The notes beneath the pieces are model-generated. The model did no database searches. It was not told where the DNA came from and saw only the letters and a program-made list of their open reading frames with translations. A stretch of 64,000 bases of DNA from contig NW_001799627.1 of NCBI RefSeq assembly GCF_000165425.1, positions 270,205-334,204 on the forward strand, given 5' to 3'. Below are positions 24,134-35,210 of this stretch, piece by piece. The position numbers were made by a program, and so were the translations under genes. The stretch comes from Paramecium tetraurelia. Lineage: Eukaryota > Ciliophora > Oligohymenophorea > Peniculida > Parameciidae. Each line of letters begins with the position of its first letter. Position 1 is the first letter of the stretch.

Positions 24134-25675
24134 ATGAAAAAAATTTCTAATTAGTTAAGGAATGTCGATTTCTTTAGTGTTACCTACACTCCAGCAATTT
24201 CAGATGGATTGACCTATAATCATTCCAGTGTTCTAGGCGGGATAATATCGCTGATAATTGGAGTCTTAAGTCTATGTTATTGCATATACTACTTGTACTT
24301 GTGGTGGAGCTATTCTTTGTTGCCAAAAGTCACAGAAGATATTAATAACTTTACGGATGATTCACAGTTTGGATTTTTAAGTAATCATATACAAGTCATC
24401 GCGAATGATATTAATGGAAAATCCCCAATAAATCCATTCAAAAGTGATGAAATTGTTGTGCTGCCATTGATCTTAGATCTTGATGAAGGGTTGAACTGGT
24501 AACCTCTTATAAGTAATATCACTAAAGATCAAGATCTGGACATCAATTTTCAGATGAGCAAAGACAAATAATATATGATCTTGTTTACACTCTGCAAGGA
24601 AGAATACCTTATTGCAGATTATTAATGTGCATCTGAAGAAGTGAAGCAAAATTATTTCAGTTAAATGGGCAATACTCTCTACACTGAGATAGAATTTACA
24701 ACTATTAACCCATCAACATTTGAACCATAATCATTTTATAGAACATATCCATTTTATATTCATTCAAATGCTGAAATGTGCTCATCCATTACTTTACATT
24801 ACCAAATGAATCACTACTTAATAGATAAGGCTTTTCTCTTTTCAACTGGATAAGAAGAACAGAATTACATTTCAAACTCGCTTAATTATCCACAATATGC
24901 CATGAAGGAATTTTGCGACCAATATTATATGTCAGACACATATGGAGCTTTTGTGATTTTGTTTTAACAACAATATCATACAATTCAGATTGGATACCCT
25001 TCAATTAGTGAGGTATTTGCAGCGATTGGATCAATCGTCAGCATTTTATTTTCAGTCAAATATGTGATCACCTTACTGAATCTGACATAAATGAGATAAT
25101 CAATTTTAGATGATATAATGAGACAGTACTATCCTGAAATTAAATAATTTAAAATCATTAAGAATCTTTGGGGCAAGGTGGTTTCAGTCAAATTCCAAGG
25201 AGTATAAGTAGAGGTTCCCAGTTATTTGGCATTTTAGAAACAAATTCATTCCTAAATGGCTTGCAAACTCAACTACAAGAATTTACTCTATGAAATGTCT
25301 CGATTTTAATTCATTTTGATGTCTTTCAAGCGAAGGAATGAAATTGAGAGGTTCCACCACGTCGGGATAAAGGTTCCCATTCAATTGTCTGAAAATGGAG
25401 AGTCGTATTAAATTTCACATGGTATTCAAAACTAATTGAAGACTCTGAATCTACGGCATTGCAATACATTAAACACTAAATATGACATTCTGACTATTAA
25501 TGATGCCTTAATTTTGAGTCAGGAATACAAGAAGAACAATCACTTGTCTGAGGGGAGAAGCGAGTTCGAGCCTCTTTAAACCACGAATTAGAAGTAGGAG
25601 GATTTGGAGCGGGATCAAGAATTCTATGAGATTAACTATATTAAGCCTAACAATGAACTTGAGGAAAATAATTGA
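24134..25675 (+). CDS. Ciliate two-TM membrane protein
   Basis: An intronless gene of 513 aa. A short cytosolic start (MKKISNQLRNVDFFSVTYTP) leads to TM1 near residues 34-55 (LGGIISLIIGVLSLCYCIYY). A domain of about 230 residues with several Cys follows, then TM2 near 295-318 (VFAAIGSIVSILFSVKYVITL), then a 190-residue charged C-terminal tail. The pattern of a conserved juxtamembrane GG, one large domain and a long cytosolic tail recalls ciliate-specific membrane protein families of unknown function, from memory only. The single-exon structure is unusual beside its intron-containing neighbours. Confidence 0.65.
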
Positions 25676-25847
25676 TGATTAATAAGAGAGACAAAATTAT
25701 ATATCAATAATAATTGTATGAAAAACATGCAAATAATTATTAAATATATAGAATTTTATAAAAATAAAATTAAATCTAAAAATACTCAAGTCATAAGCTT
25801 TAGATTCTAAAAAAATTTGATAAATTAAATTCATTTTAAATATCTTC

Positions 25848-27036
25848 ATGTAATAGAAGCCAGACTACAGAAAGGAATTAGCCGAAACAGCTTAAAAGAT
25901 TTGCACACCAGGAAAAGGAATCTTGGCAGCTGATGAAGTACCAAATTAAATTTAAAGTTTAGTCTTAAGGAACAATCGGAAAGAAGTTCGTCACTATCAA
26001 CGTTGAAAACAACGAAGAGAACAGAAGAGCCTACAGAGAATTGTTATTCACTGCTCCAGGCGTTGAAAATTACATCAGTGGTGTCATCCTCTTCTCCGAG
26101 ACTGTATTACATATTATTAATGACTTCCCATAGGTTAAACACGCTACCAAAGATGGAAAGAACTTCGTCTAATTGCTTTAAGAGAAAGGCATCGTGGCAG
26201 GAATCAAAGTCGATAAGGGTTTGGGTGTACTTCCAGGAACACAAGATGAATCAGCAACTCTTGGATTAGACTCCTTGGCTAGTATGGCTGCTGAACACTA
26301 CAAACTTGGTTGCAGATTTGCCAAATGGAGAGCAGTCTTGAAAATTGGCAATGGCTTACCATCACAATAAGCCATCCAAGAAAATGCATGGGGATTGGCC
26401 AGATATGCAGCAATCTGCTAAGAAAATGGTCTTGTCCCAATTGTCGAACCAGAAATCTTGGCCGATGGAGACCACTCAATCGAAGTCTGCTAAAAGGTCA
26501 CCGAAAAAGTTTTGGCTGCCGTATTCAAGGCATTGAATGAAAACAACATCTTCTTAGAGGGATGTCTCCTTAAACCCAATATGGTTACACCAGGATCAAC
26601 CAATGCAGACAGAAGCAAAGTCACACCATAAGAAATTGGATACAGAACAGCTTTGGCCTTGAGCAGAACAGTTCCACCTGCTCTTGTCGGAGTCACAGTA
26701 ATTAAAACCTATTAATTGTGTTTAGTTCCTTTCAGGAGGACAATCTGAGGAAGAAGCTTCTTTGAATTTGAATGCTATGAATTAATTGACCACAGTCAGA
26801 AAACCATGGGCTTTGACTTTCTCTTATGGCAGAGCACTCCAAAACACTGCAGTGAAGACATGGGCTGGCAAATAAGAAAATTGGGAAATTGCTTAATAAG
26901 CATTATTGACCAGAGCCAAGGCTAACAGCGAAGCTTAATTAGGACCTTAGTTTATATTATAAAAATAGGAAAATATCAAGGTGGATAAGGCGGAGCATCC
27001 AACGAATCCTTGTTTGTGGCTGATTACAAATATTGA
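25848..27036 (+). CDS. Fructose-bisphosphate aldolase, class I
   Basis: Exons separated by introns at 25938-25962 (25 nt) and 26698-26725 (28 nt), plus a further 26-nt interruption described separately, give 369 aa. This glycolytic enzyme splits fructose 1,6-bisphosphate into two triose phosphates. Family landmarks: [29 protein letters not shown], the Schiff-base lysine in [10 protein letters not shown], and [12 protein letters not shown]. The C-terminus ends [12 protein letters not shown], with the terminal Tyr typical of class I aldolases. The C-terminus is canonical only when the 26 nt near 26940 are removed. The start [11 protein letters not shown] fits the usual length. Confidence 0.93.
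26940..26965 (+). other. 26-nt TA-flanked insertion in aldolase
   Basis: Removing 26 nt here restores the standard aldolase C-terminus. The segment begins with TA and is followed by TA, so clean loss would leave one TA, as for an internal eliminated sequence; 26-28 bp is the commonest IES length in Paramecium. As an intron the only G...AG choice is 26943-26968, which starts GA rather than GT. The IES end consensus TAYAGYNR is a poor match at both sides, so neither explanation is clean. Confidence 0.6.
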
Positions 27037-27140
27037 GTATCATGAAATATCATAAAATAAAACATAATCATCATTATTCTTACTCGAATCAAAAGTAAAC
27101 ACGTATTATAATTAGAATTAAAAATAGTTTTTTATTATGT

Positions 27141-27166
27141 TACGCATATTATTCTAATGATGCGTA
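27141..27166. repeat. Short inverted repeat
   Basis: TACGCAT and ATGCGTA face each other with a 12-nt spacer, 50 bp upstream of the aspartate aminotransferase start and 105 bp after the aldolase stop. It could be a binding site or a 3'-end hairpin; chance is also possible in such AT-rich DNA. Confidence 0.3.
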
Positions 27167-27216
27167 TAATTTTTGTACTTTATGAAGGTAATCGTAATTT
27201 GTATCCTAATTATTTA

Positions 27217-28520
27217 ATGTAAAAGCTCTAGTTGCTCTAGAATCAGTTCAACCCAACCTCTGACGACATCTTCTTCCACATCGTTCAAGCACCTCCTGAT
27301 CCTATTTTTGGAATTGCCAATGCATACAAGGCAGACACATCCAATACCAAAATCGATTTGGGAGTCGGTGCTTATCGTACAGACGAAGAGAAGCCCTACG
27401 TCTTTGAAATTATCAAGAAATTAGAGAAGGAAGTAGTTAACGATCCAACATTAAACAAAGTACGATCTATTAATATTCTAGGAATATTTACCAATTGAAG
27501 GTTTGGCTGATTTCAATAAGGGATGTCAAAAGCTCATGTTCGGATAAAACAGTCCTTTGATCGCCTCTGGATAAATTGTCACAGCTCAATGTTTGGGAGG
27601 CACAGGAGCACTCAGAGTTGGTTTTGAGTTTGTTAAGAGACACATTCCAGGTGATGTCTACGTGTCTAAACCTACTTGGAGCAATCACAATCAAGTCATC
27701 GAAAGAGCTGGTTTGAATCAATCCGAATATCCATATTTCGATCCAAAAACCAAAGGTTTCAATTGTGCAGGAACTATTGAATGCTTATCACAAGCCAGAA
27801 TGGGATCAATTGTCTTATTACACGTTTGTGCTCATAACCCAACAGGTGTTGATCCAACAGAAGCTGAATGGCTCTAAATAGCTGATGTTTGCAAGAAAAG
27901 AAGATTAGTTCCATTCTTTGATTGTGCTTATTAAGGATTTGCAAGTGGATGCATTGAAAAGGATGTTTTTGCCGTCCGCAAATTTGCTGAACTTGGATTC
28001 TAAATGATTGTCGCTCAATCATTCTCCAAAAATATGGGATTATACAATGAAAGAGTAGGAGCTGTACATATTGTTACATCCAACAAAGACATCTCTGCAA
28101 GAGTTTTAAGCAACCTCAAAATTGTCATTAGAACCATTTGTTCTAATCCACCTGCAATTGGTGCTAGAATCGCTGCTAAAATTTTAACTGACGAGAAGAA
28201 TTTCAATGCTTGGGTTGAAGAATTGAAGACTGTCACTGGAAGAATCATTAAAATGAGAACTCTTCTCAAATAAGAGTTAGACAACCTTAAAGTACCAGGA
28301 AATTGGGATCACATCACCAGACAAACAGGTTTCTTCACATTTACTGGTCTCACTCCAGAATAATGCGATTTATTGACAAAGCAATATCACGTGTATTTGC
28401 TCAGATCTGGAAGAATGTCAATGGTATTATTTTATATTTATGAATTAATAGGCTGGAATCACATCCAAAAATGTTAGATATTTGGCAGAGTCAATTAAAG
28501 CTGTTGTATAAAACAAATGA
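27217..28520 (+). CDS. Aspartate aminotransferase
   Basis: Three exons (22- and 28-nt introns) encode 417 aa. This PLP enzyme swaps the amino group between aspartate and 2-oxoglutarate. Landmarks: QAPPDPIFGI, LGVGAYRTDEEKPYV, the cofactor region CLGGTGALRVG, HNPTGVDPT, FFDCAYQGFA, and the Schiff-base lysine in SFSKNMGLYNERVG. The C-terminal arginine region YLLRSGRMSMAGI is intact. The tyrosine, asparagine and aspartate contacts typical of subgroup I-alpha enzymes are present. A short N-terminal leader (MQKLQLLQNQF) leaves localisation open; an upstream ATG at 27182 with an unusually long intron is less likely. Confidence 0.93.
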
Positions 28521-28557
28521 GATTTATTAATAAATTATTAAATAATCTATTATCATT

Positions 28558-28629
28558 GAAGGCTTAGCTCAGGGGTAGAGCGTTGGATTCCAGGTCCAGG
28601 GGTCGCGCGTTCAATTCGCGTAGTCTTCA
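28558..28629 (+). tRNA. tRNA-Trp, anticodon CCA
   Basis: A 72-nt cloverleaf with a 7-bp acceptor stem (one G-T pair), a GCTC/GAGC D stem, a 5-bp anticodon stem around loop TTCCAGG, a 5-nt variable loop, and a 5-bp T stem with loop TTCAATT. Positions 34-36 read CCA, so it decodes UGG. There is no intron and no encoded CCA. A run of eight T follows directly after it, a standard Pol III terminator. It does not read UGA, in line with UGA being the stop in this genome. Confidence 0.95.
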
Positions 28630-29366
28630 GATTTTTTTTATTTTCAATAATAAATAATAAATAAATTTTTAAATTGAATCCTAATATGAGGGCAATGAAA
28701 GAATTTTAAGAAATTAGATTTTATTCTTAAATAAATTTATGAATGAAAGAATATTTTTTTAAGGAAACACACTTGGATTACAAAGAATCTTTACACTCTT
28801 AACAATATTACATTATTTTCCTATAATTCTTATGGGTCCTCTCTTCTTATTGTAGGAGTAATTAAAATAAACATTAACTACTACATATAATTTAGCCTTA
28901 AGATTTTATGCCAATTTGTCTCAACGACGTAATATCAGATTCATAATTTGACGATTTTACAGAGATATCCTAATTAACGGGATTAATCTCATTTATAATT
29001 TAAAGATCTTTAATATATTTTTATAGTTATATTGCACTGATATAAATTATTATTTTCATCTTAAAAGACATATTAAATTATAAATTATTCGAATAAATAT
29101 ATGACAAGCAACTTAGAAATCTTATAAACATTTTCAGGAAAGTATAAATAGTCATTTTTTAAGTAATTATTTGCTTTTTCCTTAGTACTGTTTACCAAAT
29201 GATTTGCCAAAATAATTAATCTCTGTAGATTAGTATTATACTTGCTGCAGTCTAGTTTTTGTAATTGCTTTATTTCCCGTTTCAATCACAAATCAAATAT
29301 GCTTGGTATAATCATAAACTTTCATCGTAAATCTAAGAATTTCTATCATATTTTACAATAATAAGA
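28630..29366. other. Intergenic with protein-like minus-strand remnants
   Basis: After the tRNA terminator, about 730 bp contain no intact gene model. On the minus strand, 29285 down to about 28990 has an open frame with coding-like composition (KREIKQLQKLDCSKYNTN, then YFPENVYKISKLLVIY), and 28720-28990 is open in all three frames. TGA codons and the lack of a start or linking introns suggest a decayed gene or chance. The start of the next plus-strand gene overlaps its upstream end. Confidence 0.3.
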
Positions 29367-32300
29367 ATGCTGATTAATTAGAGCACATCTTTATATTTAA
29401 TGGTGATGTACTTTATAATTAGTATTATACTGCTTACGACATTGCTTATCATTATATTAACAATTTAGAAAAGTCTATATAATCAAAAAGTTATTATTTT
29501 ATTTCTTGCTAAATCAATACAATTTATAATGAGTATTGGATTTGCTGAAATTTTAAGAATACTTTTGGGAGTAAAAATTATATATAATAAAATATCTAGT
29601 ATTTACTCTGCTAACCTGATTAAAATGGGATTCTAAAAATGGTATATCTTGTTGATTAAGAATGCTGGGTAGGGGACTATTATTATCATGCAATTTTCGT
29701 GATTATATCACTTTTGCTCTTTATATTTTTTGTTATAATTTGCAGCAAACTATTCATCGAGTTAAGAAACAATAAGAAAAATACATTTTCGTAGAGGGAA
29801 GGTATTTCCTATTCATACCTATTTATTTATATAATATTTTCAATGGCATCATATTCTTTATTTCAACTACCGAAATATTCTATTTGTGTAATAGCTATTT
29901 AAAATATTACAAGCTTTATATTCTTCTACAGAATGTACTACAAACACCCTTTTTATAATTAAACTGTTTAAAAAATTTGGATATCGATAAGTGGATTGGT
30001 ATTCCATACCAACTTGATGTAATTAATGGCTTTCTTATTTAATCATTTGATTGTGTAAAATTCTATGTTAGGTTGGTTAATCACTTGTCCAATGGCAATC
30101 GTGATTTTTTTAGGAAGACAAAATCATTAAATTGATCTCATAAAAATTAATTTAGCAAGATATTAGTCAACAGAAAATATTGTAAAAGATTGTGAATACT
30201 TAGTAGAATTAGCAGATTCATATGAAAAAGATCAAACGAAGGAGATTTAAGTATTGGGGTTTTTGGAGATGCATGAATCAACTTGTTTACAAGCAAATTG
30301 TGCTATTAAGATTAATAAAAATTTGGCTATGAAATTTTAAGAAAATCCTAAATATACTGATGAAAGATTAATTTTTAAGGAACTTATAAACTAACTTTAT
30401 TAAAATGGAATAAATAAATATCCTTAAAGCATTGATCTTAGAATACATTACAGCTATTTCCTTTACGATCATTTGGCAGATGGATAAAAAGCCTTACACG
30501 AATTAGTCAAAGCAGAACAATTAAATCCTGATTTTGGATAACAATTTTAGATTTTTTCAATGAAAAAAATTTTAGAAGACTCATTCTCGAAGACTTTTTT
30601 TGGTGTCAATACTCTTGAATATTCAGTTTCAATTGATCGAAATATCTAATTTCAACAAAGTCAGCTTAAATAAAGGATTCTAGAAGGCTCCTATCAAATG
30701 CTGTAATTTTGGAATTAACTATTAGAGGAAATTCCAAATTTAACCGTTTTATCAATTCTTGGAAGAAAAGTATTAGGATCGATTCAATAGATCAGAAAAT
30801 AAATTACTCTAATGTAGAAAACAAACACATTTAATTAATCTACTAAAAAGCTCATATGCAAATTCAGCGATTATGTCTTCTATATGTCAGATACTATGAA
30901 GTTTGCTAAAATCAATATTAATTATCAAAGTGATGAAGTTAACTACTAATCTAAATTCCTGGATTAAAATAATTTATTAGGTTCTTAAGACTTGAGTTCA
31001 TATTCATAACCTGTAATTGTGTTGGAACTATTTAGCAATAATAATTAAAATTCTATTGTAAAAAATATAAATTAAGCTACTTGTTCATTGCTAGGATTTT
31101 CTCGGACTGATATAATAGGGCATTCAATCTGTCAATTATTCTAATCTAAGTATATTGCATAATATTATAAGCTATTCAAAGCTACATCAATATGTTGTGC
31201 AAAGATATTTTACCTCGGATTCGTAAGTGTAATTATCTATCTTACCACAGAGATATTAATTCTTCAAAACTAAGTCTTAATATGTCATATTAGCTCAAAG
31301 TGCCAGTTCCATCCTTTAGACAGAAAAAGGAGTCTTTCAATTTTTGAGACTTACAACAGATGTTAATTATCGCAATTATGCTTATATTATTTTTAACGGA
31401 GATGGAAAAATAGAAAATATATCAGCTTCATGCATCTCAATTTTGAAGTTGGATATTCGTAAACTTTAATTAAAATAATTAAATATAGAGCAACTATTTC
31501 CAAATTTATTATCGAATAAGGAAACATATTTCAATAAAATGAATAAAATTGTGTATGAGTATCATAAATCCAAAGTGAAAAGTTTGAATTTTGTTGTATA
31601 TGAAAAAGAAAAGCGAAAATAAATTGGATTTATGGTGTAATTATTTGAGATATCAGACAAAAATTTATATAACAAAAAAGAGGAAAAATAATAAATATTT
31701 GGATACTATCTAAAAATAGAATAAATAGAGCATAAGCTAGTAAATAATTCTCCTAAAATAAAAACAAAATAAACAACAAAAGAATTTACATATTCTATTG
31801 AATAACGTGCTTTCATTTGTAATACTTTATCATAAATTTAGATGGAAATGCTAATTCATTACAGGATTCTGTCAAAGAAGATAATGAAATTTAAGTGGTG
31901 TCTAAATAGAAAACAATATTTTAACCAAAAAAATTAAGTAAGAAACAAAACTCATCCTTGAAGTAAGATCAAAATTAAATGTCCTATGGTTTTGACATTA
32001 AAACGTTAAGATTGTTTTAAGGAAAGATTTAAGAGATAATAGATCCAAACTAAGAAGAGGATGATGATGATAATGTTAAGGATAATACAGAACACTCTAA
32101 AACAGAAATTATTATTGATAAGAATTAATCTAATTAGATCAACACTTAAAATGATTTAAGTTTATACCTGTAGAACATACCCTATCCTACATTTTTGAGA
32201 AGATTAGTTCTCTTAAATAATATTTTACTACTTGTTTTATTTGCAATATCATGTATAATGTATTCAACCTTATATGTCACTTTTTTAAAATTCAAAAATG

Positions 32301-34051
32301 CTGTTGAACTTGGTGCTGCAAGTAACTAACGCTTTTCTTCTCTGATGAAGATTCAGTCGAACCTCTAGGATTTGAGAGGTTGCAATTTGAATATTGAAGC
32401 GTTAGAATAGTAAAAGATAGGAGATGAATTTATTAATATCAATTTTTTGGAGTTAAAAAATGAATTGAATTTACTTCTTGAATAAAACAATCTTTTAACC
32501 TCTTCAGATTTAACAATTAACTAGAATTATTAAACATACATTTCTGAATTTGAAGAACCCTAAATTTAAATGTTCTCAGTAGATAATAGTTATCAGAATT
32601 TTACTTATTCCTAAGCAGTTCAATAATTAATAGCTAGAGCTATAACATTAAATAATAGCGAATTATCAAAATTCATTGACAATAATGAAGATTTTCATTA
32701 TTTCGTGCATAATACATTCAATTCTATTGCAAAATATGAATATGTTTCTTAAAACTACTACTTTTCAAATATTTATAGTTTATTAGATGATTTAAAAACA
32801 TTTGAAGATGTATTTTTTATTCTTTCATCCTCTTGTGTGCTTTTAATATTTTTCTTTTGTCAATTTTACCTTCATTCTCATTAATCCTATATGAGGAATA
32901 TAATTTCGGCCTTTTTAGAAATAAAGGAGCAGTCCTTAAAATAGATTGTTAGCAAAATTCGAAATTTCCTCTAGATGCTTCAAACAACTGATGATGATGA
33001 TGTATACATTTAATATATTTAGGTGGATTAATTTGATTTGGAATAAAATGAAAATTAAGAAGAACAAGAACTAGAAGAATTAACCAAAAATAGTAAGAAG
33101 AGAAAATTTAAGTACTCGTCAGAAAGTGAAAATAAGATTTAAATTCGAATAATTTTTGTTTCGTTGTTATTTTACTCTTACTTTTGTTATTTGTACTTTA
33201 GTTCTACAGTAAGTAATAATTATTAATTTTAGACAATCATCTCTTATTCAAACTTACTGATTCCGCTTGTTAATATTACATCTTATATTCCATCATAATA
33301 TCGTTTGATTGATAACTCCATAAAGGAGATGCTATATGATTCCGAAGCTATGATTATGAATGAATTAAATTCCATAGATAAGATGAATTACTTAATTGAT
33401 GAAATTTAAGCATTGGATGCAGAATTGCATATTTTGAATTAAAAAAATGAGCATATTTTATCTGCAGAGTATATTCAACTGTTCAATGAAATTTATATAT
33501 TAAGTCCATGCACGATCATTATAGAATACGATTAATCAGTTACTAATGCATCCTGCTTATCCTTTAATGAGAATATTCTAAAGGATGGATTAGCAGTTGC
33601 AATTTCAAGTTTTTTTGAAAACGCCTGCAAAATGGTGTAGGAGTACTACTACTATGACCCAAACGCCATATATTCTAACTTAACCTATAATCTCAGCTCA
33701 AATCATAAGAAAAACTTTACCTACAACATTCTAAATACTAGAGACAGCAATGATAATAGATAAATGCAAAAAGTTTTCATAAGAATATGTCATTTATAAT
33801 TGATGAAAGAATTATTAAATTAGTTAAATAACTATTTTTCCTTTTTGGCATTTCAATTGACCTTATTATTCATGATATTTTGCATAATTGCTGTGTTTAC
33901 ACACTTTTTGATTTGGATCCCTATTTTAGCCAATTTTTATTAGGAAGCATAAAAAAATCTAGAAACTTTAACTATCATACCAGTTGAGGATTTAAATAAA
34001 TGTGTATAAATATAAGAGCATTTGAAAAATTTGAAAGAGCTCAATTAATGA
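29367..34051 (+). CDS. TmcB-like multi-TM protein with PAS-type regions
   Basis: Five exons (introns 29571-29599, 31223-31250, 31819-31841 and 33209-33232) give 1526 aa. The N-terminal 240 residues hold several membrane helices (for example HAIFVIISLLLFIFFVIICS, CPMAIVIFLG). A helical, TPR-like region follows (SIDLRIHYSYFLYDHLADGQ, KALHELVKAEQLNPD). Around residues 520-760 come two PAS-like stretches (ATCSLLGFSRTDIIGHSICQ and GDGKIENISASCISILKLD). A TM helix near residue 925 starts a 400-residue loop domain, and final helices end near LLFMIFCIIAVFTHFLIWIP. This order matches the large ciliate family with TmcB/TmcC-like regions, possibly membrane sensors. Ligand and role are unknown. Confidence 0.75.
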
Positions 34052-34230
34052 TAAATTAAAAATTATTTATTTTCAAAATTATAAATCAAGACATCAATTT
34101 CTGTAATTAAATTTATATTATAGGAATAGATTTATTTCCTTCAATTTGTAAAATAAAATATCTGAAAATTTTGAATGATTTGTTGTAAGAAAAAGCAATA
34201 TTTTAAGAAAGTTTATCAATTATACTATAA

Positions 34231-35210
34231 TTTTAAAAGTTTATTTCTGTGGAACTCAAAAGTGGCAAAAATACAAGGGTGTAATATGTGAGAAATTTAG
34301 AATTCTAAAAAGTCATATTGTTGCTAGTGAGATTTTAACTCAATGTTAGATCTTATAATAGGGATAAGAAATTGTAAAATTCTATGTTTACAACAATAAC
34401 TCAACAATACTACAATTTAACCAAATTTAATGGAGCATATAAGAAATAAATTCAAATTTGAAGAATTTAAGAGTTTATACTCCATGTTTTATTTTGGAGC
34501 CAAATAATATCATTTAGAGTTTATTTAGTCACTCAAAAAATTAAGAACTTCATAGAATGTAATATTTTTATGATAATGTTATCTAAGAATAATCACTTTG
34601 ATCTTTCATTTTTTATAAAGCCTTTTGGAGATTTTGAAAGAAACCATAAGATTATTGATTTTATAGAAGGAACTGGTATTTTTTATACTCAATAGCCACA
34701 AAAATGACTTTCGCTGATGTAATACTGGGAAATAAAGAGTATTTGGTGACAATACTCTAATAAATCCTCACTAGTCTTGAATATAACAATAGTATGCATA
34801 GGGATTTATAAAACAATGTATTCTCCGAGTAAAGCAAATTAAAATTCTTTAAAATTGTTGACTTTGAGTATGCTACCTCTTAAAGTGTTAACAAACAATT
34901 AGGTTAATTGTACATTTGATATTATTTCCAGAATGTGGAAAGCCTATTTATGTCGGTCTTTAAACTTCTAATTTAATTTATTAATCCGAAATATGTTAAA
35001 ATTTTGTGATATGTAAGGTATAGGTATGACCTTTTAAATTATAAATTACCAATATTACCGGACGACTAACTGGTAGATACCTTCTTTCTGATGTTACATT
35101 TAGTTTAGTATTATCACTAAACAAGCAATCCAAAATTGATCTAACTCCTTTATAAATATAAAAATTGAAAAAAAAAGTGACATTTAGTTGATTCAAAACT
35201 TTTTCAACAA
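34231..35210 (+). pseudogene. Ser/Thr protein kinase pseudogene
   Basis: Fragments in changing plus-strand frames follow the order of a Paramecium PH-like/kinase protein such as the one at 48.5-50 kb. In order: a leader (near 34261-34440), VYLVTQKIKNFIECNIF (ATP-lysine region, the lysine replaced), RNHKIIDFIEG, ILTSLEYNNSMHRDLQ (catalytic loop), FKIVDFEYAT (DFG region), ECGKPIYVGL (the GTPxYxAPE segment), and LTGRYLLSDVTFSLVLSLNK. At least four frame changes or TGA codons separate them and no set of normal introns repairs the frame; key residues of the catalytic loop and DFG are altered. It is a dead copy of a host kinase. The next 500 bp may hold its decayed 3' end. Confidence 0.65.

Noticed and set aside
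26279-26696. Several 60-80 aa ORFs on both strands in this interval
   Set aside because: They are shadow frames of the aldolase coding sequence.
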